Assembly: GCA_030601865.1 (NCBI GenBank)
Contig: JAUWAW010000005.1
Location: 1-45,622, forward strand
DNA from: Candidatus Nealsoniibacteriota bacterium
GTDB lineage: Bacteria; Patescibacteriota; Minisyncoccia; Minisyncoccales; JAUWAW01
DNA: 45,622 nucleotides
Direction of reading: 5' to 3'
Numbering within the stretch: position 1 is the first letter of the stretch; each line of letters starts with the position of its first letter. Positions 1 through 6,969 of this stretch are shown piece after piece. The notes beneath the pieces are model-generated. The model was given only the letters and a program-made list of their open reading frames with translations. It ran no database searches and was not told the origin of the DNA. A program made the position numbers and the translations under genes.

Positions 1-1248
1 CTCACCGTATTTGTATATTCTTCCTTTCTTGTCTTTGTATGGCATCTTGTTCATATGCTCTATTATCTTGGGGACTAACTCCTCGTATTCTTCTTTCGTA
101 TACTGTTTGTTCAGAATACAATACTCTTTGTGGCGCAGGCCTATGCAGCCGAAAAGATTGGAGGAGGAATGACAATGATCACAATATTCTAAGTCCCTGG
201 CAGCAGTCCATGATGTATGAGTGAACTTACAGTTGTACGATTTCTCCCCACAGGCAACACATTCGTAAGAAAGCTCAAGATCCCCCCAGGCAAAATAATC
301 ATAAACATCCAAACCATTAACGCACCAAAAACAAAACTTACACTTTCTTGCATTCTTGATATAGAAAGAATCATAAGTTTTTTCTGAATTAGAAACATAA
401 TCTCCAGAGAACTTATTATTCATCTGGCCATGATAAAACTTTCTTGGGGACTGGAAATAAACCTCTTTATAATATTTTTCTTTCAGAGCAATAAGGTTTT
501 GATAAGAACCAATGCCCATTTCAGCTTTTTTCTTTAAGTATTCTTCTTTTGTATATGGCTTATTGAAAATATGATAGGATTTATTACGTAGACCACTGCA
601 GGCAATACAATCAGAACAGTTACGACAATCAAATAAAAATATGGAGTCGCGACATTTAAGGCATGAATGAGAAAATAAAAGATTGTAGCAGTTCTCAATG
701 TCAAAACATTCGTAGCTTTTCTCACTTTTAAAACAGTAAAAATTGTCGAAACAGTCTCTGGAATTCTCAATGTAATGAGAGTAATAACAGTCCCAGTCAT
801 CTAAAGCTCCAAATATCAAATAACAGTTCTTAAGGTCGCCTGCGCAATTAGTGTAGGCGCTATTGACCAAACGGCTCCCCATAGCATTATTATTATGAGG
901 TCTAGGAACTTGATGTTGTAGCTTTTTTATTTGCTCAAGAAAAGAACAAGAAAAATCTAATTCTTGAGTATATTTAGAACTATCCCAATTATCGCTCCAC
1001 CAGCATTTTTGGCAATACACAGGAAAAGACACATTTTCCGGATACACAGAAATAACTGATTTTTTGCACAGATCGCATTTTCGTTTATATAGTACCCGCT
1101 CATTACGAAACATCATTCTTCTCTGCATTCTACACTCCGGGCACCAGGTGGGTGCCGGCACCTTGAGTTTCTCGTAGAATTCAAAATCCTCGGGTTCTAT
1201 TGTGAACTCCTTTTGACAATTTTGGCACTTTTTAGTTTGACTTTTCAT
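1..1248 (-). CDS. Cysteine-rich multi-zinc-knuckle protein of CPR bacteria, partial
   Basis: The frame is open from the ATG at 1248 to the window edge (416 codons), so the C-terminus is missing. The N-terminus has four CxxC knuckles at residues 8/11, 36/39, 58/61 and 79/82, the last followed by two Trp. The rest is very rich in Cys, Tyr, Asn and Asp, with repeated motifs like N-C-Y and C-x-x-C, and two copies of a Y-T-K-E-E-Y segment. This pattern fits structural zinc binding over the whole length. I recall closely similar proteins of unknown function in many Parcubacteria genomes, sometimes carrying an unsupported CaiB/BaiF label; nothing here resembles a CoA-transferase. A -10 box (TAGAAT, minus strand) ends 6 bases before the ATG, so the mRNA is probably leaderless. 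Function unknown. Confidence 0.85.
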   Translation of the reverse strand, partial: MKSQTKKCQNCQKEFTIEPEDFEFYEKLKVPAPTWCPECRMQRRMMFRNERVLYKRKCDLCKKSVISVYPENVSFPVYCQKCWWSDNWDSSKYTQELDFSCSFLEQIKKLQHQVPRPHNNNAMGSRLVNSAYTNCAGDLKNCYLIFGALDDWDCYYSHYIENSRDCFDNFYCFKSEKSYECFDIENCYNLLFSHSCLKCRDSIFLFDCRNCSDCIACSGLRNKSYHIFNKPYTKEEYLKKKAEMGIGSYQNLIALKEKYYKEVYFQSPRKFYHGQMNNKFSGDYVSNSEKTYDSFYIKNARKCKFCFWCVNGLDVYDYFAWGDLELSYECVACGEKSYNCKFTHTSWTAARDLEYCDHCHSSSNLFGCIGLRHKEYCILNKQYTKEEYEELVPKIIEHMNKMPYKDKKGRIYKYGE

Positions 1249-1254
1249 TATCTT

Positions 1255-1285
1255 ATTCTACCAAAAAACCGCCTTGTTGGCGAGT
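1255..1285 (-). promoter_or_regulatory. Hairpin with T-run joined to a -10 box, before the Cys-rich gene
   Basis: Read on the minus strand, a CGCC/GGCG hairpin (1270-1282) is followed by a T-run, then GG and the -10 box TAGAAT (1255-1260). The ATG lies 6 bases further on. The -35 position is poor. It combines a terminator-like stem with a promoter. Confidence 0.5.
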
Positions 1286-1340
1286 TTTCCGGAAAAACAA
1301 AGTTGACCACATTTTTTTTGACTAGCGAGGCGCAAAATCA

Positions 1341-1373
1341 AAATAAACAAAAAAGTCCAAATAATGGACTTTG
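1341..1373 (-). terminator. Rho-independent terminator of the DNRLRE-type gene
   Basis: The stem AAAGTCCA / TGGACTTT (1352-1372) with a 5-base loop is followed on the minus strand by a T-rich run. It lies about 120 bases after the stop codon of the gene ending at 1490. The rest of the 1249-1489 gap holds a second weak stem (AGAGGC/GCCTCT, about 1424-1453) and no gene that I can support. Confidence 0.7.
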
Positions 1374-1489
1374 GCTATGGCCTAACTAAACAGAAGTTCA
1401 TTTATGTGAAATTTGATGATAAGAGAGGCCCAAAACACTTGCCTTGAGCCTCTTTCGGTTTCGTTTGTTTTAACTTCAGTATGGAACTA

Positions 1490-2251
1490 CTACTTGATAT
1501 AGCCCCATGTGGTTGTGGTTTTACCACAACCAATATCATAGGCTCTCACGAACACTGTCAATCTGGGGCGTATTTTGGCATCACTGTTTTCTCTTGAAGC
1601 AAACACTTTTGTGCCGGTTGTCTGCGCGTGAGGATGGGGTTCAAGCAGGATTGCGCCAAAATTATTATCAGGATGAGCCACCCAATATTGAGCCATCCTT
1701 GTTACATCCCATTCGTACCAGCCAATGTCACCAGCGATTTCTATGGTATCATTGGCATTCACAACAAAGTCCTCGCCAGGTCTGTTAGTACCTATTCCAG
1801 CCCAAATATCTCCAGTGCCCGTCCATTTACCGCACACTTCCATTGGACCAGCAATCCTGCCATCTATTCCAATTCCATCGCCCTCGGCCCAGCTTTTCAA
1901 TAGTCGATGAACAGCAACCTTTTTCTCATGAGCGCCATTCCTTGTTTGTGTGAGGTACATCTCTACAGTCGCTTTGCTTACCACAGCATTGGTCGGGATA
2001 CACCAAATATCGAACATCACCAACACTGACTTGCCGTCAAAGTATGTTGGATCATATTCACAACATTCGTTTTCAATATTCGCGCCCATGTTGTTTGTGC
2101 TATTCCCAAAACGCTGTGTTACATGGGTGTCCATTGTTCCTTTATACCCGTTCAACCCAAACTGAAACACAAATGTATCCTGTCCAACCGCTAATCCTCC
2201 AAGGACAGGAAGAAGAAACACTATCAGGACCAAAAAAGTCATCTGTTTCAT
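1490..2251 (-). CDS. Secreted DNRLRE-domain-like protein
   Basis: About 253 residues with a clear Sec signal peptide (Lys start, hydrophobic core ending near AVGQ). The mature part has the features of the DNRLRE/beta-sandwich modules of secreted proteins: an early D-T-x-V motif, repeated hydrophobic strands, the phrase WYEWDVTRMAQYWV in the middle, and a final R-P-R-L-T-V-F strand. Such domains usually bind or link cell-surface polymers. An upstream GTG in frame (2260) abuts the AGGGGAG ribosome site, so I prefer the ATG at 2251, which has that site at proper spacing. It is a single gene with its own terminator. The ligand is unknown. The last ~20 residues (GCGKTTTTWGYIK) do not belong to the domain as I know it. 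Confidence 0.7.
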   Translation of the reverse strand: MKQMTFLVLIVFLLPVLGGLAVGQDTFVFQFGLNGYKGTMDTHVTQRFGNSTNNMGANIENECCEYDPTYFDGKSVLVMFDIWCIPTNAVVSKATVEMYLTQTRNGAHEKKVAVHRLLKSWAEGDGIGIDGRIAGPMEVCGKWTGTGDIWAGIGTNRPGEDFVVNANDTIEIAGDIGWYEWDVTRMAQYWVAHPDNNFGAILLEPHPHAQTTGTKVFASRENSDAKIRPRLTVFVRAYDIGCGKTTTTWGYIK

Positions 2252-2450
2252 CTTTTCCACTCCCCTATTGTAAAGTTGCGTTAAAACAAATAAAACCCTT
2301 TCTGTTTCCTTTATACTCTTTTTCGAAAATTTATCAAATTAGAAACTCTGATATCCAAAAATCAGAACCATTCCTAATTCTTTTATTGACTCGGCGAAAA
2401 ATTTTTATCTAAAAATAGAGTTGACTCCTGTTTTTTCTTATTCTTTTTAA

Positions 2451-2805
2451 TTAAAAGAATGCTACGTGCAAACCCTCCGTCAAATAATTTAGGATGAAGA
2501 TTTCTCCGGTTATTATACTTAAGGCGTAAAAGACGTTGTGCAATACAACAAAAACAAAAAGCCCAACGGTGGAAGCTCCGGTTAATATTAAAAACTTTTT
2601 TAACTTGCCTTTTGCTTTCTCTCTCAAGCTTAAAATCAACAAAACCAATCCTAATAGACAAAAAAACAGCCATTGGGATGAGAAACAGTTTAGAACCCAT
2701 AAACAAATCTCTAAATGCCGGAATAAAAAATTGGCAAAGGACAACGAGAAAAACTCCTGCCAGCGCCCAAAATGTTACTATTGTAGATTGCTTTAAACCT
2801 TTCAT
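2451..2805 (-). pseudogene. Frameshifted small multi-pass membrane protein
   Basis: The first frame starts at the ATG at 2805 and gives a hydrophobic N-terminus up to about 2660. The continuation of the same kind of protein (CLLGLVLLILSLREKAKGKL, then LTGASTVGLFVFVVLHNVFY) is in the next frame and stops at 2451. Removing one T from the T7 run (A7 at 2660-2666 on the plus strand) joins both parts into one protein of about 117 residues. I recall intact CPR relatives with this order of helices that continue for a further helix after the H-V-A-F-F end seen here, so it may also be shortened. Either a real broken gene or a sequencing error in the homopolymer. A -10 box (2812-2817) sits 6 bases before the ATG. 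Confidence 0.6.
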
Positions 2806-2811
2806 TCTTTC

Positions 2812-2846
2812 ATTCTACCAAAAAATCGCCTTTTGGCGATTTTTTA
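2812..2846 (-). promoter_or_regulatory. Hairpin with T-run joined to a -10 box, before the frameshifted gene
   Basis: Same architecture as at 1255-1285: a TCGCC/GGCGA stem (about 2826-2840) flanked by A- and T-runs, then GG-TAGAAT (2812-2817), then the ATG after 6 bases. The stem could end transcription from either side. Confidence 0.5.
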
Positions 2847-2970
2847 TTGGACGAACGATGTTAAAAGCTGGTTAATAAATATTTGAAAATAAAAATTGCC
2901 CACCGATGGGCTTTTTGGCTTTTAATTTAGTGTAAGTTATGTTATAATATTCTAATAATATTACAAAAAA

Positions 2971-3375
2971 ATGAATAAAAAAAATCTTAATGATACAATT
3001 GTAGCGCTTTCTATTAGACAGCCATGGGCTGAACTGATTTTGCGAAGGGAAAAGACAATTGAAACTAGAAAATGGAGCACAAGTTTTAGAGGAGAATTTT
3101 ATATCCACGCTTCTAAAATTATAGATAGAAAAGCATGTAAAGAGTTTGGAATAGATCTAAATTCTTTAGTAACTGGGGCTCTTATTGGAAAAGCCACTAT
3201 TAAAGATGTTGTGGAATATCATACTGATAAGCAATTCATGTTAGATAACGAGAAGCATATATCTGGTTTTTATGGTTTTACTAGACCTACCTTTGGTTTT
3301 TTATTACGCGATATAAAAAAAATAGCCCCTATCTCTGCTAAGGGCAATTTAAAATTCTTTAAATTACAAGTTTAA
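2971..3375 (+). CDS. ASCH domain protein
   Basis: A 134-residue protein. The N-terminal motif S-I-R-Q-P-W-A-E-L-I-L followed by K-T-I-E-T-R-K-W is the hallmark of ASCH/PUA-like domains, and the G-x-I-x-G-x-A-x-I segment (V-T-G-A-L-I-G-K-A-T-I, residues about 67-77) is the second conserved strand. ASCH domains bind RNA or nucleotides; some hydrolyse modified nucleosides, but the substrate cannot be read here. It is the only plus-strand gene in the first 19 kb and converges with the QueC-like gene with a gap of 3 bases. A TATAAT box (2944-2949) lies upstream, with a weak -35. Confidence 0.85.
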   Translation: MNKKNLNDTIVALSIRQPWAELILRREKTIETRKWSTSFRGEFYIHASKIIDRKACKEFGIDLNSLVTGALIGKATIKDVVEYHTDKQFMLDNEKHISGFYGFTRPTFGFLLRDIKKIAPISAKGNLKFFKLQV

Positions 3376-3378
3376 CTC

Positions 3379-5481
3379 TTACTTAAATGCGGGGGCAAAT
3401 ATTCTCTGAAATTTTTTATTAGATTTTGCTCGAAAGCAGTCAGTTATTTCTTTTGCATGTCGTTTATACATCCTCACAAGTTTTTGAGGATTTACTTTTT
3501 CTTCGCACACGGATAAGTCTGGAGCATGAAAAAGAAGTTCGGTATCAGAAAGAGACCTCATATTTAGACAAAAGCGAAGAAAATCAGCAATCATGGTTTT
3601 CTTATCTCGCTGTAATTTAAAAAATTGATTGAAGACATTAGTAAGATAATTGGCATCTTTCTCCCAGAGACGTGCATGATACACAGCTGATCTTCTAATG
3701 ATACAGGGAATACATTCGCCATCATGTCTTCCTTTAAACCTTTTGATGCCTCCCTGTTTTGCCCAAAGCGGCACTCTAGACCAATTCCAACAAGAAACTG
3801 TCTTTGCAACTAACCCCTGTAACTCTTGCCTCGCTAAAATATTTACTACTTCGCCCTTAGTGCGATAGAGGAATGGATTTTCGATAATAAGATCGATTCC
3901 AAAGACAGCTTTGATAAGTTCTTTAAAGCGCACCAAAAAGTGAGGATGCGTCGTTCGCGTATTTACGCGGGCCTCAGAAAACAGGGGATTTAGAGCCACA
4001 GGCCCGTTTTCAAATATATAGATTTTTTTAATTTTAGATTCAAGAGCAACGGCAGTGGCTAAAGATAGAAACAAAAATGATCGCAGGTGCTGAATCATAA
4101 CAGACCTAAATGGGGCTGACAATGAGTTCTTAATTTTCTTATCCCCTGTTTTACTGACACGAAGACTCAAATGCTGAATTGGCCTATCATATATCTTTTC
4201 CAGCTGGCTTATCAATGACTTTTGTATTCCGACTAATATATTACTAGAATAATGGCTGACAAAAATGGGATCTAATTTATGATTAAGAACCCATGCCGCT
4301 CCCGCTAAACTATCTAGGCCTCCTGAAAAAAGACAAACGCATCGATTGTCTGATTTAACAGAAAATCTACGAAGTTTATCTGTTTCCTCTTTGCGTTTGA
4401 TGAATTTGATACTAAAATTATCCCGTCCAAGAAATGAAACCGTCTTTTCTATCTCTTTTTGCGCATTAGACCATACACGGGGGTGCCGTACCGGCATGAG
4501 AACGCTCACTCGCCTTTCTAAATTAAACTCCCTTTTTGTATAAAGATCTGCCATATATACTGTTGTTCCAATATCAAGCAAATCTTTAATGAGAGAATGG
4601 ATGTTATGTCCAAGCAAGCGCTCTAAGACATCAAAAGAAAACGAAATGTTTGGATCTTCTGTGTGGAATAAGAAACGCTTCGCCTTTTTATCCACTACAT
4701 AAGACTTCCTAAGTTCTGAAAGCGACTTCGTTCCAACAATGACATTAAGAAAAGACTTGCGAAGGTTTTTTAAATTTTCCCTCTTTGGAAGCAGTATCCC
4801 AAAGGTTCTAACAAAGGCATCACTAATTCGTTGTTTATTTCGTGTAAAATCTCTCTCTTCTATACATTCCATTAGGAATGGAAGAAATATCCCTGTTTTT
4901 ACTTTACACTGATTCGCTAGCGTCTGTCTCAATTTTCGCTCATTTGATAAAGAAACAAAATATCCATCCTTTGAGAAATTGTACCAATAACCAGAATCGA
5001 ATTGAAGATCTCGCCATGACCTACGAAATTGATCAATGCAAAGTTCAAAGAAATATTGGCTGAGGAAAAGCTTTAACACTCCTCTTATGCCAAGAATCTT
5101 TATGGAACGGCGTAAATTATTCTGAATTTTATGTTCATTCAGTCCTGGATTCGCTTCAACTGCCTTGTGAGTAGCATTCTTTAAACTCAGTATAACTATA
5201 ATTTTCTTGACTGCTCTTTCTGTAATTCTACCTAAAGGATAATAATTAAGTCGCGGGTGTTTAAGACAAAATGCTGTCCAGACAGCATCGGGCAACGCCC
5301 AACTATTAAGACGATCCGAACACACAAATCCATAACTTTTCAAAGAAGTGCGAAGCGAGTGTTTTTTTATCTTGTTGCAAAATTCAATAATTATTGAAGC
5401 TGTTCCACAAAGTGATTTAGCTACAACTTGGTTGTCCAACGATCTTATGGCAGTTGAAATTAATGTCGTAATCGTTTTCAT
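3379..5481 (-). CDS. QueC-like PP-loop protein with a long N-terminal domain
   Basis: 700 residues. The C-terminal half is a QueC-like (7-cyano-7-deazaguanine synthase superfamily) domain: PP-loop LFSGGLDSLAGA near residue 385, the segment ENGPVALNP with an R-T-T-H-P-H stretch near 494-520, and a zinc-site remnant C-I-P-C-I-I-R-R near 592. The ENG-ALNP and TTHP segments resemble the QueC-like proteins of immune operons (Qat, type IV CBASS) more than housekeeping QueC, which is about 220 residues. I do not recognise the first ~370 residues; they are basic and hydrophobic and give the protein an unusual size. No queD, queE or queF lies nearby, so queuosine synthesis is unlikely. It follows the lysozyme-like gene by 53 bases on the same strand, so the two are probably co-transcribed. 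Housekeeping 7-deazaguanine use is not excluded. Confidence 0.75.
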   Translation of the reverse strand: MKTITTLISTAIRSLDNQVVAKSLCGTASIIIEFCNKIKKHSLRTSLKSYGFVCSDRLNSWALPDAVWTAFCLKHPRLNYYPLGRITERAVKKIIVILSLKNATHKAVEANPGLNEHKIQNNLRRSIKILGIRGVLKLFLSQYFFELCIDQFRRSWRDLQFDSGYWYNFSKDGYFVSLSNERKLRQTLANQCKVKTGIFLPFLMECIEERDFTRNKQRISDAFVRTFGILLPKRENLKNLRKSFLNVIVGTKSLSELRKSYVVDKKAKRFLFHTEDPNISFSFDVLERLLGHNIHSLIKDLLDIGTTVYMADLYTKREFNLERRVSVLMPVRHPRVWSNAQKEIEKTVSFLGRDNFSIKFIKRKEETDKLRRFSVKSDNRCVCLFSGGLDSLAGAAWVLNHKLDPIFVSHYSSNILVGIQKSLISQLEKIYDRPIQHLSLRVSKTGDKKIKNSLSAPFRSVMIQHLRSFLFLSLATAVALESKIKKIYIFENGPVALNPLFSEARVNTRTTHPHFLVRFKELIKAVFGIDLIIENPFLYRTKGEVVNILARQELQGLVAKTVSCWNWSRVPLWAKQGGIKRFKGRHDGECIPCIIRRSAVYHARLWEKDANYLTNVFNQFFKLQRDKKTMIADFLRFCLNMRSLSDTELLFHAPDLSVCEEKVNPQKLVRMYKRHAKEITDCFRAKSNKKFQRIFAPAFK

Positions 5482-5534
5482 TCATTATGTATCTCTTAAA
5501 TTTTTGCTAGTTTAAGTGGATATCACCAGTTACT

Positions 5535-6059
5535 TTAGCCACCTGATCCACTTCCACTACCTCCTCCATCTCCGCCATCCTCGCCATCTTTATCCTCGCC
5601 ATCTTTATCCTCGCCATCTTTATCCTCGCCATCTTTATCCTCGCCATCTTTATCCTCGCCATCTTTATCCTCGCCATCTTTATCCTCGCCATCTTTATCT
5701 CCATTTTTATCTTCATCATAAAACCCTTCCCTTTTTGCCATTGCGTCTATAAGAGAACTAATTTCCTCTGGAGTAAGCCCTTTAATCTTTGTGTGTGAGT
5801 CAAAATCTGGAACAGCTTCTGCGCCATAATCACCATCAGACCATCTTCTCATAGCCTCTTCTGTTGTTAAATTACGATAAGTGCTACCAGTCAATAACTC
5901 CCTTGCTGCTTGCCAACCAGTTTCTAGTGAATTAAATCTCAAAAATGTACCTTCTGGTTCTACGGTAGCTAATCCTGTGTTTATATATTTCTTTCGCGTA
6001 AATGAGGAAACTTTAATGTTTAATGGGTTATTATTTCTTTGTGGTCTATTCTTAGCCAT
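5535..6059 (-). CDS. Phage-lysozyme-like (RNNNP) protein with acidic DGEDK repeats and a Gly tail
   Basis: 174 residues. Residues 1-110 carry R-N-N-N-P-L-N-I, then G-W-Q-A-A-R-E-L-L, G-S-T-Y-R-N-L-T and M-R-R-W-S-D-G-D-Y-G, the pattern of the RNNNPGNI domain of phage structural/muralytic proteins. There is no signal peptide. From residue 113 the protein becomes an acidic array of eight DGEDK units (5581-5700) and ends in a Gly/Ser-rich tail whose last residues are Ser-Gly-Gly. It is the first gene of a likely two-gene unit with the QueC-like gene. A promoter with TTGAAC-N17-TATAAT lies at 6108-6136. The tail could be an acidic linker, a cation or surface binder, or a substrate for modification by the neighbour; only the last is exciting and it is speculation. 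Confidence 0.75.
   Translation of the reverse strand: MAKNRPQRNNNPLNIKVSSFTRKKYINTGLATVEPEGTFLRFNSLETGWQAARELLTGSTYRNLTTEEAMRRWSDGDYGAEAVPDFDSHTKIKGLTPEEISSLIDAMAKREGFYDEDKNGDKDGEDKDGEDKDGEDKDGEDKDGEDKDGEDKDGEDKDGEDGGDGGGSGSGSGG
5581..5700. repeat. Eight tandem 15-bp repeats
   Basis: The unit TCGCCATCTTTATCC occurs eight times without a gap (the last has one change) and encodes DGEDK on the minus strand. As 15 bp is a multiple of three, gain or loss of units keeps the frame. Confidence 0.97.
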
Positions 6060-6107
6060 AGTTTCTAATTTCTATTTAAAACTTAATTAAAATTCGACCT
6101 TTATTTA

Positions 6108-6136
6108 ATTATACTAAATATTTCCCAAAGGTTCAA
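6108..6136 (-). promoter_or_regulatory. Promoter of the lysozyme-like/QueC-like unit
   Basis: Minus strand TTGAAC, a 17-base spacer containing GGGAAATATTT, then TATAAT. The spacer is shared with the promoters at 12744-12772 and 13367-13395. Transcription should start near the AAAGGTCGA motif (about 6094-6102). Confidence 0.65.
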
Positions 6137-6231
6137 ATCGTGCCTTAACTAAATTAAAAATTCTGCAAAAATAAACAGGATTTTAAGTTCTGGGCGGCTC
6201 GGTCGCAAGAACCGAGCACTAGCCTGCTCCG
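6115..6231. repeat. Dispersed intergenic repeat, copy A
   Basis: About 117 bp that match copy B (13374-13490) with only scattered changes. It contains the promoter spacer, a hairpin TCTG/CAGGA flanked by A/T runs (about 6161-6184), and a second hairpin C-G-G-T-C / G-A-A-C-C-G followed by AGCAC-TAG (6198-6231). Confidence 0.85.
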
Positions 6232-6494
6232 GAGCTAGGACTCGAAGGAGTTGTCCGAAGGCATTGCCTCCTCGCTTTGCTCGTCGCAATTCGGGGGCAA
6301 GGTTCTCGCCACAGCCACGCAAACAATATGTAAATTCAAATACCAAAAGGTATTAAAATTTTCATTGCTGACCACCGTGGACAACGTTAGAACTATTATT
6401 CAACGACAGGAGGAACATATATATGTCCCAAATCTAATTCAAACTACTTAACCCAATTTTTTTTCACTAGAATAAAAAATTCAAAAATTCTTGT

Positions 6495-6650
6495 TTATTC
6501 TTCTGACTTTTTGGAAGAAAATCTAAAAAAGTGGAGGAAGTTGAGAAAGGAAAGAAAGCTTAGAAATACCCACGGACTAATCTCTCCTGAAAAGCCTAAG
6601 AACCCAAGAAACCCAAGAAACCCCAAAAAACCTAATCTATTTTTTTTCAT
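6495..6650 (-). CDS. Tiny hydrophobic FLG-repeat peptide
   Basis: 51 residues from the ATG at 6650 to TAA at 6495. After M-K-K-N-R-L come five F-L-G-F/L units, then more Phe/Leu and a basic end S-S-K-K-S-E-E. This is the look of small DUF3796-like membrane peptides (MKKN-L-GFLGFLG), of unknown function. A TATAAT box at 6704-6709 and an AAAGGGTCGA start motif lie about 45-60 bases upstream, as in the lysozyme-like gene. The hairpin CGCC/GGCG with a T-run at 6716-6738 precedes the promoter. I see no good ribosome site, so it may be a decayed or weakly expressed gene. Confidence 0.5.
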   Translation of the reverse strand: MKKNRLGFLGFLGFLGFLGFSGEISPWVFLSFLSFLNFLHFFRFSSKKSEE

Positions 6651-6715
6651 TTCAATATTCTTAAAATTTACTTAAATTTTGAAATAGTTCGACCCTTTAA
6701 ATTATTATATCAAAA

Positions 6716-6738
6716 AATCGCCAACAAGGCGACTTTTT
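6716..6738. terminator. Hairpin CGCC-AACAA-GGCG with T-run
   Basis: Short GC stem with A-runs on the left and a T5 run on the right, the third member of the same hairpin type seen at 1270-1282 and 2826-2840. It can act on both strands. Confidence 0.5.
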
Positions 6739-6752
6739 GAACTTTATAGTGC

Positions 6753-6774
6753 TGCCGGACCAGGACTCGAACCT
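6753..6774 (-). other. Fragment of a tRNA 3' end
   Basis: On the minus strand the 22 bases hold a T-loop (GGTTCGAGTCC) and an acceptor 3' strand (TCCGGCA). The 3' half of the T-stem (CCTGG) has no partner: upstream sequence is AGAGG and then the repeat at 6798-6836. No 5' half exists, so this is a remnant or an integration-site core and not a tRNA gene. Confidence 0.4.
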
Positions 6775-6797
6775 CTCTCGGTCGCCCTATTAAGATA

Positions 6798-6836
6798 GGC
6801 GGTTCGGTCGCTCGAACCGAGCACTAGCGTGCTCCG
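6798..6836. repeat. Double-hairpin repeat unit, third copy
   Basis: The palindromes CGGTTCG/CGAACCG and AGCAC/GTGCT stand side by side. The same unit ends the repeats at 6193-6231 and 13452-13490, but here without the preceding promoter/hairpin part. Confidence 0.75.
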
Positions 6837-6924
6837 AGGATGGTACAATATTGGAACTTGGTTTTTAGATAGATTTCCAGGAATAGAGCCGATTAAACTA
6901 CCTATTTTAAGTCTAATGAAATAA
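6835..6924 (+). pseudogene. Possible 3' remnant of a plus-strand gene
   Basis: A plus-strand frame of about 30 codons (reading W-Y-N-I-G-T-W-F-L-D-R-F-P-G and ending L-S-L-M-K, TAA at 6922-6924) is followed directly by a terminator. It lacks a credible start, as the repeat at 6798-6836 lies where the 5' part should be. The product is not recognised and the composition argument is weak. Confidence 0.25.
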
Positions 6925-6925
6925 A

Positions 6926-6959
6926 AACAGCCCCAATATTAAATCAGGGTTGTTTTTTT
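6926..6959. terminator. Bidirectional terminator
   Basis: Stem AACAGCCC (6926-6933) with GGGTTGTT (6947-6954), followed by T-runs on both strands. It serves the PPC-domain gene (minus, ends at 6970) and the plus-strand remnant. Confidence 0.75.
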
Positions 6960-6969
6960 ATAGAGTCAA

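Noticed and set aside
3379-5481. Housekeeping queC
   Set aside because: Length is three times the norm, no queuosine-pathway gene is nearby and the conserved segments look more like the immune-operon type.
5581-5700. CRISPR-like array
   Set aside because: The 15-bp units are contiguous without spacers and lie in a coding frame.
5516-5752. Plus-strand frame with PRHLY repeats
   Set aside because: It is the reverse reading of the DGEDK repeat array; the minus-strand frame has a recognisable N-terminal domain.
6149-6346. Minus-strand frame over the 6.2-kb repeat
   Set aside because: It follows the GC-rich hairpin repeat, has no start signal and no recognisable domain.
6753-6836. Complete tRNA gene on the minus strand
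   Set aside because: Only the T-loop and acceptor 3' strand exist; the T-stem is unpaired and no D-arm or anticodon arm can be folded.
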